Part shown: positions 1 through 9,725 of the stretch, piece after piece | Numbering within the stretch: position 1 is the first letter of the stretch | Layout: each line of letters opens with the position of its first letter | Source of the DNA: Lawsonibacter celer | GTDB taxonomy: Bacteria > Bacillota > Clostridia > Oscillospirales > Oscillospiraceae | NCBI RefSeq assembly: GCF_014281125.1 | Contig: NZ_JACOEA010000003.1 | Span: 248,001 to 312,000, forward strand | Direction of reading: 5' to 3' | Length of the DNA: 64,000 nt | Notes under the pieces: generated by a model | What the model was told of the DNA's origin: nothing | The model's database searches: none | The model's input: the letters and a program-made list of their open reading frames with translations, nothing else | Translations under genes and position numbers: made by a program

Positions 1-17
1 GCATCTGCAGGTATGCT

Positions 18-1355
18 TTACGTTCCATCTTTGACGCGGCGGTGATACCAGCGCTCAAATTCCTCCTCCAGCCAGGCCCGGAAGTCCGGATGGGCGATGG
101 AAATGAGCGCCTTGGCCCGCTGCGGCAGGGTCAGTCCCCGCAGGCACACCGCGCCGTATTCGGTGGCCACAAAATGGGTGTTGGCCCGGGTAAGGGTCAC
201 CGGCGTGCCCTGGGGCAGCACCGGCAGGATGCGGGACTGGAGGCGCTTCTCCCCGGTGTGCTTGTCCCGGCTCTCGTAAGTAGAGTGCACGATGATTACG
301 GATTTTCCCCCGGGGGACATCTGGGCGCCCACGGCGGTATCCACTTGACCGCCGCTGCCGGAGATCTGGCGGGTACCCAGGCTCTCCGAGGCACACTGGC
401 CGGTCAGGTCCACCTGGAGGGCAGCGTTGATGGAGGCCATGCCCCGGTTAGCGGCAATTACATTTGGGTCGTTGGTGTAGGACAACGCCTTATGCACGAT
501 CGCGGGGTTGTCGTCAATAAAGTCATAGAGGGCCTTGGTGCCCATGGAAAAGCTGGTCACCGTGCGGCCCCGCTCGCTGGTTTTTCGGGAGTTGTCCACC
601 GCGCCGCATTGCATCAGCTCCATGGCGGAGTCGGAAAACATCTCCGTGTGAATCCCCAGGTGCTTCTTCTCCCGCAGCTCCACGGCCAGGGCGTCAATGG
701 TCCCGCCGATGCCCAGCTGAATCGTGTCGCCGTCCTCCACCAGGTCAGCTACCACCTTACCCAGGCGGCGGTCCACCTCGTCCGGCGTGCGGCGGGGCAG
801 CTGGGCGGGATAGCGGTCGGACTCCAGAATGGCGTCCACCTGAGAGATATGGATCATCACATCGCCGAACACCCGGGGTGCTCTGGAGGCCACCTCCACC
901 ACCAGGCGCCTGGCATGGGAGAGCAGGTCGCTCTCCAGCAGAGAGGCCCCAGCCAGGGAGAAGTAGCCATGCTTGTCCATGGGAGAGACACATACCGCCA
1001 TCACGTCGTATTCCGGCACCGCAAAGGCCCAGTCCCGGGCGGCGTTGCGCAGGTTGTTGGGAATAAAACTGCACCGGCCCAAGGCGTCCGCCCCGGTAAG
1101 CAGCCCATTGTAGAACACGGACTGGAACTGAAAGGTATCCTGACACGCGGGATCGCGGAACGCGGAAATGTCCTCCAGCGGCTGGTAGTGAAGCACCCGC
1201 ACATCCCTGACCCGTCCGGCCAGCTGGCCAAGCCCTTTGGCAAAATCCACCGGCATCAGAGACGCGCCGCCCATATAAATTGTGTCCCCGGAGCGGATGC
1301 GGGCGATCTCATCCGCCACAGTAGTGCGTTTGCGGAGATATTCGGTTTGATACAT
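18..1355 (-). CDS. Acetyl-CoA hydrolase/transferase family CoA-transferase (4-hydroxybutyrate or butyryl-CoA:acetate type)
   Basis: Class I-like CoA-transferase of about 445 residues, the usual size for butyryl-CoA:acetate and 4-hydroxybutyrate CoA-transferases. It should move CoA from acetyl-CoA or a similar donor onto a carboxylic acid in the cytoplasm. Family marks seen are the GIGG turn in 'IQLGIGGTIDALA', 'GIHTEMFSDSAMEL' carrying the likely catalytic Glu, and the glycine-rich 'ISGSGGQVDTAVGA' near the C-terminus. I chose the ATG at 1355 because GAAGGGAG lies about 8 nt upstream; a TTG six codons earlier overlaps that site. It is the last gene of a sigma-54 operon after a cyclase and a sodium symporter, which suggests it activates the acid those genes import or make. 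Acceptor specificity cannot be read from the sequence. Confidence 0.88.
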   Translation of the reverse strand: MYQTEYLRKRTTVADEIARIRSGDTIYMGGASLMPVDFAKGLGQLAGRVRDVRVLHYQPLEDISAFRDPACQDTFQFQSVFYNGLLTGADALGRCSFIPNNLRNAARDWAFAVPEYDVMAVCVSPMDKHGYFSLAGASLLESDLLSHARRLVVEVASRAPRVFGDVMIHISQVDAILESDRYPAQLPRRTPDEVDRRLGKVVADLVEDGDTIQLGIGGTIDALAVELREKKHLGIHTEMFSDSAMELMQCGAVDNSRKTSERGRTVTSFSMGTKALYDFIDDNPAIVHKALSYTNDPNVIAANRGMASINAALQVDLTGQCASESLGTRQISGSGGQVDTAVGAQMSPGGKSVIIVHSTYESRDKHTGEKRLQSRILPVLPQGTPVTLTRANTHFVATEYGAVCLRGLTLPQRAKALISIAHPDFRAWLEEEFERWYHRRVKDGT

Positions 1356-1378
1356 GGAGAAAACTCCCTTCAAACAGA

Positions 1379-1412
1379 CTATGGCGGAGCGGTCATTGCC
1401 GCTCCGCCATAG
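1379..1412 (-). terminator. Intergenic hairpin between symporter and CoA-transferase genes
   Basis: A 14-bp perfect stem (CTATGGCGGAGCGG with its complement, 6-nt loop) fills the gap between the symporter stop and the CoA-transferase ribosome site. It has no T-run, so an mRNA processing or stability element inside the operon is more likely than a full terminator. Confidence 0.5.
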
Positions 1413-1448
1413 CTTTCTGGAACTGGATTTGGTTCGTGGAGGCGTCGA

Positions 1449-3419
1449 TCAGGCGTACTTCTGAACCGCTGCGGAACCCTTGTCGGTAATGCGCAGCTTA
1501 CGCTTGAACAGACCACCCTCAATGATGTAGCCCTGACGGGTCAGGTGAGAAGAGATAGCGGCCATCTGCATGGAGCGAATGTCATGCTTCTTCACAAACT
1601 CAGCCTGCTTGTCGGGGTTGTTCTTCACGATGGAGAGCAGCTCCACGTACAGGGGGGACAGGCCCTCCTTGGCCATGTCGGCCTCAGCGCCGGACAGGGG
1701 CGCCAGAGCAGCCAGGCCCTTCTCAGTGATAGAATAGGTGTAGAACTTGGTGCCGATCATACCCTCGCGCATGAGCAAACCACCCTGGTCCAGCTTCTCA
1801 ATGGAAGCGGCGGTACGGGAGGAGTCCACGCCCATGTAGTCGGTGATGTCGGCCTGATAGCAGTGGCCCAGACGGAGCAGGCTCAGGACCTGCTTGTCAA
1901 AGTCGTCCAGCTTCACGTCAATGCGGTTGGTGGCAGTGGGGACACGCTCCCAGCCGGCCTTGCCGTAGTACTTGGGCTTACCGAAAAAGTTGCCGATGAC
2001 AGCGGCCACCAGGGTAATCAGGAAGCCGGCGGTAGCCATGTAGATGTAGTTGTCAATGACAAAAATCTTCAGCACGGTGCCCAGCAGGGTAAACAGGCAC
2101 ATGGAAATCATGCCCACGAGGGCGCCCACAAAGGCTCCGGTGTTGTTGAAGCGGGGCCAGATCGCGCCCAGCATCAGCAGGATCGCGGGGGGCACCAGCC
2201 AGCAGTTGGCGAAGGCAAACAGGTAGGTGGCGCCGCCGGGGAACTGGCAGAGGATCCAGGTGATGACGCCCAGGAAGATCATGATGATCTTGGACATCTT
2301 CAGCACCTTCTTGGCGTCAGCCTTGGGGTTGATCAGACGCTGATAGATATCGCGGCTGGCAACAGCGGAGGCACCCAGAGCGGAGGTGGAAGCGGTGGAG
2401 ATGGAAGCTGCGCAGGCACCCACCACGAAGAAGGAGCCCAGCAGAGGCACGAAGGTGCTGGCCAGGAAGCCGTACGCGCCGGTGGCGGCCAGCTTGCCGC
2501 CGCCCTGCACGAAGACCTCGGGATGATGCGCGCCGGCATACAGGCCGATGATAGCGAAGGGAACGGTGAAGATGATGGTCAGCAGGATTGCGGCGAGAAC
2601 GAAGGACTTCTTCGCCACCTTCTCACTGCGGCAGGAGGCGATCTTCATCCAGTAGTAGTTGTTGCCCCACACCAGAGCGGCGGCAAACAGGATGATGAAG
2701 TTCAGCCAGGAGGGGTAGGTCAGCGCCAGCACGGGGGCGCCGGCGGCGCCATTGATGCCGAAATTCACAAAGTCGTTGTTGGCCCAGTTTGCGGCAATAG
2801 CGTCAAAGCCGCCGAACTTGTTGGCCAGCAGGGTGAGCATCAGAGGCACGGCAACGACACCCAGGCAGACCTGGAAGAAGTCGGTGATGGTGGCGGCCCA
2901 CAGACCGGAGATAAAGGTAAAGGCAATGATGACGATAAAGATCACCAGGGTCACAACGGTGGTGTTCCAGCCGGTGTAGCCCACGATGGAGGACACACAG
3001 GAGACGATGTTGTTGGCCAGGATGCCGCACATGCCGATGACGGAGGTAATGGCGATAACGGGACGAATCTTGGCGGAGTAACGCATCTCCAGGTACTCAG
3101 GCAGGGTCTGGGCGCCGTTGAGACGGACGAACTTGCCCCACAGCACACCGTAGAGCAGCAGACCGGCGATGCCGTAGATCAGGCCCCAAGCCAAAGAAGT
3201 TTTCAGGCCGTACATGACGGTGAAGCCAGGGGCCAGGGCCACAGTGGTGCCCGCAAAGCCGATGGCGATAACGCCCATCATGTTGATGAAGGTGGAAACC
3301 TCACGGCCAGCCAGCACGTAGTCGGCGGCCTCGGATACCCAGCGCTTAGCATACAGGCCACAGCCGACCAGGATGCCGATAAACACGACGAACATGATTA
3401 CGAATACGGTATTACCCAT
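1449..3419 (-). CDS. Sodium:solute symporter (SSS) with a C-terminal double winged-helix-like tail
   Basis: 656-residue protein. Residues 1-480 form an SSS-family sodium symporter with about 13 hydrophobic segments and the typical N-terminal 'AADYVLAGREVSTF' signature. Ordinary family members are about 480-550 residues; here about 175 soluble residues follow the last membrane segment. The tail reads as two helix-turn-helix/wing units (about 505-575 and 588-656), each ending in a MarR/PadR-like wing: 'FYTYSITEKGLAAL' and 'RKLRITDKGSAAV'. Such units normally bind DNA or mediate protein contacts, so a signalling role is possible but inferred. Start: ATG at 3419 after a purine-rich GGAGAGG. It sits between the cyclase and CoA-transferase genes of one sigma-54 operon. 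The substrate is probably an organic acid. Confidence 0.85.
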   Translation of the reverse strand: MGNTVFVIMFVVFIGILVGCGLYAKRWVSEAADYVLAGREVSTFINMMGVIAIGFAGTTVALAPGFTVMYGLKTSLAWGLIYGIAGLLLYGVLWGKFVRLNGAQTLPEYLEMRYSAKIRPVIAITSVIGMCGILANNIVSCVSSIVGYTGWNTTVVTLVIFIVIIAFTFISGLWAATITDFFQVCLGVVAVPLMLTLLANKFGGFDAIAANWANNDFVNFGINGAAGAPVLALTYPSWLNFIILFAAALVWGNNYYWMKIASCRSEKVAKKSFVLAAILLTIIFTVPFAIIGLYAGAHHPEVFVQGGGKLAATGAYGFLASTFVPLLGSFFVVGACAASISTASTSALGASAVASRDIYQRLINPKADAKKVLKMSKIIMIFLGVITWILCQFPGGATYLFAFANCWLVPPAILLMLGAIWPRFNNTGAFVGALVGMISMCLFTLLGTVLKIFVIDNYIYMATAGFLITLVAAVIGNFFGKPKYYGKAGWERVPTATNRIDVKLDDFDKQVLSLLRLGHCYQADITDYMGVDSSRTAASIEKLDQGGLLMREGMIGTKFYTYSITEKGLAALAPLSGAEADMAKEGLSPLYVELLSIVKNNPDKQAEFVKKHDIRSMQMAAISSHLTRQGYIIEGGLFKRKLRITDKGSAAVQKYA

Positions 3420-3483
3420 AAAACGAAACCTCTCCTTCTCTCTATTTCCTAGAGGGCATCCATGCCCTCAGGTACGATGAATC

Positions 3484-4299
3484 TTACTCCTCGTCCAGAA
3501 TGGCAATGACGCGGCACCAGCCGGCGCTGCCGCCCTTGACGGGGATGGGCAGGGCATACACGGTGTAGCCGTCGTCGGGCAGCTGCTCCAGGTTGGCCAG
3601 CTTCTCAATGTGGCAGTAAGCGCGGTTGCGGCCGGCGCGGTGGCCTTCCCAGATGATGGACTTGTCGTGGGTCTTCTCAAACTCCTTGGCCTCCAGAGGC
3701 AGGGGCACGTCCCAGCTCCAGCCGTCGGTGCCCACTACGTGGACGCCCTGCTCGGCCATCCACAGGGTGGCCTCGGCGCTCATGCCGGCGCCGGCAACCA
3801 GATACTCCTGGGTACCCCAGCGGTCTCCAGCGGTATTGCTGCCGGTGCCGCCCCGTGCGCCGCTGCGCAGCAGAACAATATCGCCGGCCTTCAGCTCGTG
3901 GCCAATCTTGGCCAGGTAGTCCTGGACGTCCTGCTTGCTGATCTTGTAGCCGTCAGGCTTGTCGGAGAAGTCCAGCTTCACGCCGCGGCCGATGCACCAG
4001 TCCAGAGGCACCTGGTCAATGGTCCAGGCCTTCTCGCCGCCGGGGATGATATCCTCGTTCTGGGTGGGATAATAGTGCCAGGGGGCGTCCAGATGGGTGC
4101 CGGAATGGGTGCACATCTGCACAAAGTCGATGGCCCAGCCGTTGCCACCGGGCAGGTCATCCACCGTGGTGCCGGGGAAAAAGCTAGGCATCTCCGGTGC
4201 AGTGTCCTTGTGGTCGCGCCGCTGGATCTTGGGGATCTGAATCGGGGGATCGCAAGGCAGATCTTCCTCCAGGGTCACTGTCAGGTCGATAATCTTCAT
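3484..4299 (-). CDS. Cyclase family protein (kynurenine formamidase-like metal hydrolase)
   Basis: About 271 residues of the cyclase/KynB-like fold, whose members hydrolyse amides or lactones using a metal centre. The family motif 'HSGTHLDAPWHY' (about residues 82-93) supplies the metal-binding His/Asp residues, and 'VGTDGWSWD' matches a second conserved loop. ATG at 4299 is preferred because the protein then begins 'MKIIDLTVTLEED', the usual start; AAAGGAG lies 13 nt upstream, and a GTG at 4311 is an alternative. First gene of the operon behind a sigma-54 promoter at 4387-4402, followed by a symporter and a CoA-transferase. It probably opens a ring or amide before CoA activation, but the substrate is unknown. 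Confidence 0.85.
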   Translation of the reverse strand: MKIIDLTVTLEEDLPCDPPIQIPKIQRRDHKDTAPEMPSFFPGTTVDDLPGGNGWAIDFVQMCTHSGTHLDAPWHYYPTQNEDIIPGGEKAWTIDQVPLDWCIGRGVKLDFSDKPDGYKISKQDVQDYLAKIGHELKAGDIVLLRSGARGGTGSNTAGDRWGTQEYLVAGAGMSAEATLWMAEQGVHVVGTDGWSWDVPLPLEAKEFEKTHDKSIIWEGHRAGRNRAYCHIEKLANLEQLPDDGYTVYALPIPVKGGSAGWCRVIAILDEE

Positions 4300-4386
4300 G
4301 GTTACACACACGCTCCTTTATGATAGAATGGTTTTGCTGGCTCCGCCGGCCTCTGGTTCGGTGCCGACTTCGCACTAAAAATATAT

Positions 4387-4402
4387 AGCAAATTCCATGC
4401 CA
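4387..4402 (-). promoter_or_regulatory. Sigma-54 (-24/-12) promoter of the cyclase-symporter-CoA-transferase operon
   Basis: On the minus strand the site reads TGGCATGGAATTTGCT, with GG and GC at exact sigma-54 spacing. It lies about 90 bp upstream of the cyclase start and reads away from the adjacent sigma-54 activator gene. Confidence 0.88.
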
Positions 4403-4420
4403 AGTTTTTAGTATTCCCTC

Positions 4421-4443
4421 AATCCATTGCAGCGCAATGGATT
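4421..4443. promoter_or_regulatory. Perfect 10-bp inverted repeat, candidate activator site
   Basis: AATCCATTGC, a 3-nt spacer, then GCAATGGATT: a perfect inverted repeat about 20 bp upstream of the -24 element. No gene runs into it from either side, so a terminator is unlikely. It is a candidate enhancer site for the divergent activator. The whole 4300-4769 gap is AT-rich and otherwise non-coding. Confidence 0.55.
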
Positions 4444-4460
4444 TTTTAGATTTCTAAAAA
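4443..4460. promoter_or_regulatory. Second palindrome (TTTTTAGA-TT-TCTAAAAA)
   Basis: An 8-bp perfect inverted repeat directly abutting the previous one. Its half-site TCTAAAA recurs three times upstream of the sigma-54 promoter at 59465-59480, so it may be a shared enhancer-binding half-site. Confidence 0.45.
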
Positions 4461-4705
4461 CGTCCCTTTTTTATTTGTCCGATTTTCCGTACGCTTCTTT
4501 TTCTCTTTCAGAAAAAAATTTTCAAAAACCCCTGATAAATCAGCTTTTTTCTGTAGTGTTCCGTTTTCTTTACATGTTCTATTTTCCTTACATATTTTTG
4601 CGTTTTCTTTCGTTAAATTACCTATTTTTTATAAAAATCTCATTTAGTTTTGTATTTTCTACCTTTTGTCTAAAGGAAAGTTCTAAATTTTGTTTGGAAT
4701 CCCCC

Positions 4706-4734
4706 TTGAAACCGGCCTTTTGGCCTGTTATAGT
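4706..4734 (+). promoter_or_regulatory. Sigma-A-type promoter of the PAS/sigma-54 activator gene
   Basis: TTGAAA (4706-4711), 17-bp spacer, TATAGT (4729-4734), about 35 bp before the TTG start of the activator. Confidence 0.65.
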
Positions 4735-4769
4735 TTTTTTGATATTGTCCGTATGGTGGTGGTGTTATT

Positions 4770-6152
<1,383 letters not shown>

Positions 6153-6187
6153 AAATTTATTGGTAAGTTAAGAAAGGAACGATATTT

Positions 6188-7351
6188 ATGATGCAACAGC
6201 TCCACGAAGCAGTGGTTGTGGCCTATGGCCGCTCTCCGCTGTGCAAGGCCCGCAAGGGCTCTTTTGCCAACGTCCACCCGGTGGAATTTGGCGCCCAGAC
6301 CCTCAAGGGCGTGCTGGCCAAGGTACCCCAGCTCAAGCCCGAGGAGATCGGGGATGTGATCGTGGGCTGCGCCCAGCCCAAGGGCGTGCAGGACACCAAC
6401 ATAGCCCGGCTAATTGTCCAGCGGGCGCAGCTGCCCGACTGTGTGACCGCCATGACGGTCAATCGCTTCTGCTCCTCCGGCCTGCAGACCATTGCCACCG
6501 CCGCCAACGCCATCCGCTGCGGCGAGGAGGACGTGATGGTCGCCGGCGGCGTGGAGAGCATGTCCATGGTCTCCATGATTCCCGATCCCGAGACCTTTGA
6601 CCCCTGGCTGAACGAGCACTATCCCGACGCCTACATCTCCATGGGCATGACCGCGGAAAACGTGGCCGCCCAGTACCATGTCTCCCGTGAGGACATGGAC
6701 GCCATGGCGGTGGAGAGCCACCGCCGCGCCATCGCCGCCTGGGACGCCGGAAAATTCAACGATGAGATTATCCCCGTCACGGTCCCCGGTCCTGACGGCA
6801 AGGAGATCACTGTCACCCGCGACGAGGGCATGCGCCCCACCACCCTGGAGAGCCTGGCGGGCCTGAAGCCCTGCTTTAAGCCCGACGGTGTGGTCACCGC
6901 CGCCACCTCCTCCCAGATGACCGACGGCGCCGGCTTTGTGGTGCTCATGTCCCGGGAGAAGGCCGAGGCCCTTGGCGTGAAGCCCATCGCCCGCTTTGTC
7001 AGCTTTGCCACCGGCGGCGTGCCCGCCGAGGTCATGGGCATCGGCCCCATCGCCGCTATCCCCAAGGTGCTCAAAAAGACCGGCCTGACCGCGGACGACA
7101 TGGACGTGATCGAGCTCAACGAGGCGTTTGCCGCACAGGCTCTGGCCGTGATCCGCACGCTGGGCCTGAACATGGACAAGGTGAACCCCTGGGGCGGCGC
7201 TATGGCTCTGGGCCACCCCCTGGGCGCCACCGGCGCGATCCTCACCTGCAAAATGCTGGATTACCTGAAGCAGAACAACGGCCGCCGCGGCATGGTCACC
7301 ATGTGCATCGGCGGCGGCATGGGTGCCGCCGGCATCTACGAGATGCTGTAA
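6188..7351 (+). CDS. Acetyl-CoA C-acetyltransferase (thiolase)
   Basis: 387-residue thiolase of normal length. It reversibly condenses two acetyl-CoA to acetoacetyl-CoA or cleaves 3-ketoacyl-CoA. The nucleophilic Cys is in '[12 protein letters not shown]' (about residue 95), with '[15 protein letters not shown]' and the C-terminal '[10 protein letters not shown]' supplying the catalytic His and Cys. AGAAAGGAA precedes tandem ATGs at 6188 and 6191. It sits 35 bp after the activator gene and is closed by a strong terminator. It is similar in sequence to the second thiolase of the window (25687-26856). It may finish degradation of the acid handled by the divergent operon; it could equally serve butyrate synthesis. 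Confidence 0.93.
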   Translation: MMQQLHEAVVVAYGRSPLCKARKGSFANVHPVEFGAQTLKGVLAKVPQLKPEEIGDVIVGCAQPKGVQDTNIARLIVQRAQLPDCVTAMTVNRFCSSGLQTIATAANAIRCGEEDVMVAGGVESMSMVSMIPDPETFDPWLNEHYPDAYISMGMTAENVAAQYHVSREDMDAMAVESHRRAIAAWDAGKFNDEIIPVTVPGPDGKEITVTRDEGMRPTTLESLAGLKPCFKPDGVVTAATSSQMTDGAGFVVLMSREKAEALGVKPIARFVSFATGGVPAEVMGIGPIAAIPKVLKKTGLTADDMDVIELNEAFAAQALAVIRTLGLNMDKVNPWGGAMALGHPLGATGAILTCKMLDYLKQNNGRRGMVTMCIGGGMGAAGIYEML

Positions 7352-7375
7352 CTGCCCATCCAGGCGCAAACAGAA

Positions 7376-7405
7376 GGGACCGGTCTGACGGACCGGTCCC
7401 TTTTT
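7376..7405 (+). terminator. Rho-independent terminator after thiolase
   Basis: Stem GGGACCGGTC / GACCGGTCCC with a 5-nt loop followed by TTTTT, 24 bp after the thiolase stop. Confidence 0.9.
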
Positions 7406-7461
7406 GCCCAAAGGGCCCCATCCCTGGTGCCCGGCTCCCTTTTTCCCCAATATCTTCTGTA

Positions 7462-7490
7462 TTGACTCGTACAAAAGTTCGATATATAAT
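7462..7490 (+). promoter_or_regulatory. Sigma-A promoter of the DNA-repair pair
   Basis: TTGACT (7462-7467), 17-bp spacer, TATAAT (7485-7490), located about 40 bp upstream of the GTG start of the radical SAM gene. Confidence 0.85.
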
Positions 7491-7509
7491 AGAGGGGTAC
7501 ATTAGTTCG
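7468..7509 (+). promoter_or_regulatory. Two LexA-like (SOS) operators
   Basis: CGTACAAAAGTTCG (7468-7481) lies between -35 and -10 and differs at one position from the Gram-positive SOS box CGAAC-N4-GTTCG. GGTACATTAGTTCG (7496-7509) follows 28 bp later with two differences. Placement over the promoter suits repression by LexA of a repair operon. Confidence 0.6.
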
Positions 7510-7527
7510 ATTTGGGGGAGCTGTGCT

Positions 7528-8793
7528 GTGGAACTGCTGGATAAGCTAACCATCCTTACCGACGCGGCGAAATACGACGCCGCCTGCACCTCCAGCGGCC
7601 TGGACCGGAACGGCCGCCCCGGCGGACTGGGGAGCACCATGGCCGCCGGGTGCTGTCACACCTTTTCCGCCGACGGCCGGTGCGTTACCCTGCTGAAGGT
7701 GCTGATGACCAACCGCTGTATCTACGACTGCCAGTACTGTGTCAACCGCCGCTCCAACGACGTGCCACGCACAGCGTTCACGCCCCAGGAGCTGGCCGAA
7801 CTGACCATCGGCTTCTACCGCCGCAACTACATCGAGGGTCTCTTTCTCTCCTCCGCCGTGTGGGGCAGCCCCGATCACACCACGGAACGCATGATTGAGG
7901 CTCTGCGCCTGCTGCGGGAGGAGCACCATTTCTGGGGCTATATCCACGCCAAGGCCATTCCGGGGGCTGATCCGCTGCTCACCCGGCGGCTGGGGGAGCT
8001 GGCCGACCGCCTCAGCGTCAACATCGAACTGCCCAGCGAACAGTCTCTCCGCCGGCTGGCCCCGGACAAAAGCAAGGCCTCCATCCTGGCCCCCATGGCC
8101 CAGATTCGGGACAGCATTCAGGTCTCCCGGCAGGAGCTGGCCAAATACCGCCACGCCCCGCGCTTTGCCCCGGCGGGGCAGTCCACCCAGATGATTATCG
8201 GGGCCACGCCGGAGGATGACCGCCATATCCTTTTGCTCACCCAGGGCCTGTACGATCAATATGGGCTCAAACGGGTCTTTTTCTCGGCCTATATGCCCGT
8301 CTCGGACAGCCGTCTGCTCCCCGCCCGGCAGGGCTTCAAGCCCCCTCTGCTGCGGGAGCACCGGCTCTACCAGGCCGACTGGCTGCTGCGCTACTACCAC
8401 TTCCGGGCGGAGGAGCTGCTGGACGAGGCCCACCCCAATTTTAACCCCCTGGTGGACCCCAAGTGTTCCTGGGCACTCAATCACCCGGATTTTTTCCCGG
8501 TGGACATCAACCGGGCTGACTATGAGGCCCTGCTGCGGGTGCCCGGCGTGGGCGTGCGCTCCGCTCGGCGCATCCTCACCGCCCGCCGGTGCGGTCCTTT
8601 AAACTTCGAGGGCCTCAAGCGGCTGGGCGTGGTACTCAAGCGCGCCCAGTACTTTATTACCTGCTCAGGCGCCTTTTTGGAGGGCCTGCGTGTCAGCCCG
8701 GACGGAGTGCTCCGCCATCTGGTGGCCCAGGAGCGTCCCCTGCTGGCCCAGGGTGCGCCGCAACAGCTCTCTCTTTTCGAAGCGGGCGCATAA
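7528..8793 (+). CDS. Putative DNA modification/repair radical SAM protein
   Basis: 421-residue radical SAM protein matching the family found next to a uracil-DNA-glycosylase-like partner. The [4Fe-4S]/SAM motif is 'CIYDCQYC' (CxxxCxxC, about residues 69-76). A C-terminal helix-hairpin-helix, 'RVPGVGVRSARRILTARR', is a non-specific DNA-binding element, supporting action on DNA. Start is GTG at 7528 because GGGGGAG is 7 nt upstream; longer frames run into the terminator and promoter. Its partner gene follows 16 bp later. LexA-like boxes over the promoter suggest damage induction. The chemistry and lesion are not known from the sequence. Confidence 0.88.
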   Translation: MELLDKLTILTDAAKYDAACTSSGLDRNGRPGGLGSTMAAGCCHTFSADGRCVTLLKVLMTNRCIYDCQYCVNRRSNDVPRTAFTPQELAELTIGFYRRNYIEGLFLSSAVWGSPDHTTERMIEALRLLREEHHFWGYIHAKAIPGADPLLTRRLGELADRLSVNIELPSEQSLRRLAPDKSKASILAPMAQIRDSIQVSRQELAKYRHAPRFAPAGQSTQMIIGATPEDDRHILLLTQGLYDQYGLKRVFFSAYMPVSDSRLLPARQGFKPPLLREHRLYQADWLLRYYHFRAEELLDEAHPNFNPLVDPKCSWALNHPDFFPVDINRADYEALLRVPGVGVRSARRILTARRCGPLNFEGLKRLGVVLKRAQYFITCSGAFLEGLRVSPDGVLRHLVAQERPLLAQGAPQQLSLFEAGA

Positions 8794-8809
8794 AAAGGGG
8801 GGATTTTCC

Positions 8810-9583
8810 ATGCCAAACTGGACCCCGGTGTCTTATACCTATGACGGCAGCTTTGCCGGCTTCCTCACCTGTGTGTTTGAGGCATACCTCCACCGTGAGG
8901 AGCCTGCCTGCTTTTTTGCCCCCGAGGACTCCCAGGTATCCCTCTGGCCGGAGCGCCCGGTGGTCACCCACCAGGCGCACGCCCAGCGGGTCTACCGCTC
9001 CCTCTCCCTCAGGATCTCCCCGGACGCCCAGGCGTTGCTGCGCTGTGGCTTTCTCACCTGTCTGGAGGACCGGGAGCTCCACCTGTGGCATTTTCTCCGG
9101 CTTGGCTATGCCGTGGGCGGCAGGGTGATGGGAATGCTCACCGATTCTCGGGTGGACGCTGTGCGCCGGGCAGTCCTGCATCTGGAGCACGAGGCCCACC
9201 AGTACAAGGGCTTTCTGCGCTTTTCTGATCAGGAGGGGGTGCTGATCGCGGAGATTGATCCGAAAAATCGGGTGCTCCCCCTGCTGCGGCCCCACTTTTG
9301 CACCCGTTTTTCCGCCGAGCGCTTTCTGATTTATGACCGCACCCACCGGGAGGCGCTGTTTTACCAGCCCCGGCAGTGGGCCATCCTGCCCCTGGAGGAC
9401 GTTCAGCTCAGCGCGCCCGACGAGACGGAGCGGCGCTTCCGCGCCCTCTGGCGGCGCTTTTACCAGACCATTGCCATTGAGGACCGGTACAACCCCAAAT
9501 GCCGCATGACTCACATGCCCAAGCGCTATTGGTCGGCCATGACGGAATTTCGAGCGGATACGCCGCCCAATACCCTTCCCTGA
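8810..9583 (+). CDS. Putative DNA metabolism/repair protein (DUF4130, UDG-linked partner)
   Basis: 257 residues; DUF4130-type protein always paired with the radical SAM protein encoded just upstream. Recognisable parts are the N-terminal 'YTYDGSFAGFLTCVFEAY' and the C-terminal 'RYNPKCRMTHMPKRYW'. In many genomes this family is fused to a uracil-DNA glycosylase domain; here no clear glycosylase domain is seen. ATG at 8810 follows AAAGGGGGG by 6-7 nt. It is the second and last gene of the cassette, closed by a shared bidirectional terminator. Function in repair is inferred from the partnership and the LexA-like sites. Confidence 0.8.
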   Translation: MPNWTPVSYTYDGSFAGFLTCVFEAYLHREEPACFFAPEDSQVSLWPERPVVTHQAHAQRVYRSLSLRISPDAQALLRCGFLTCLEDRELHLWHFLRLGYAVGGRVMGMLTDSRVDAVRRAVLHLEHEAHQYKGFLRFSDQEGVLIAEIDPKNRVLPLLRPHFCTRFSAERFLIYDRTHREALFYQPRQWAILPLEDVQLSAPDETERRFRALWRRFYQTIAIEDRYNPKCRMTHMPKRYWSAMTEFRADTPPNTLP

Positions 9584-9672
9584 AGCGCTGCCCCGGTGGT
9601 TCTGGCCGTGTGGGCCTACACTTGGCGGCGGCCGGACAAACAGACCGCCTCCACACAGGGACAGTCGGCAAA

Positions 9673-9725
9673 AAACAGCGCCGGGTGACAGTCAAGGAAC
9701 TGCCGCCCGGCGCTGTTTCTCTTTT
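9673..9725. terminator. Bidirectional terminator between convergent genes
   Basis: Stem AAACAGCGCCGGG / CCCGGCGCTGTTT with a 20-nt loop; A-run on one side and TTTCTCTTTT on the other, so it can stop transcription from both sides. Confidence 0.75.
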
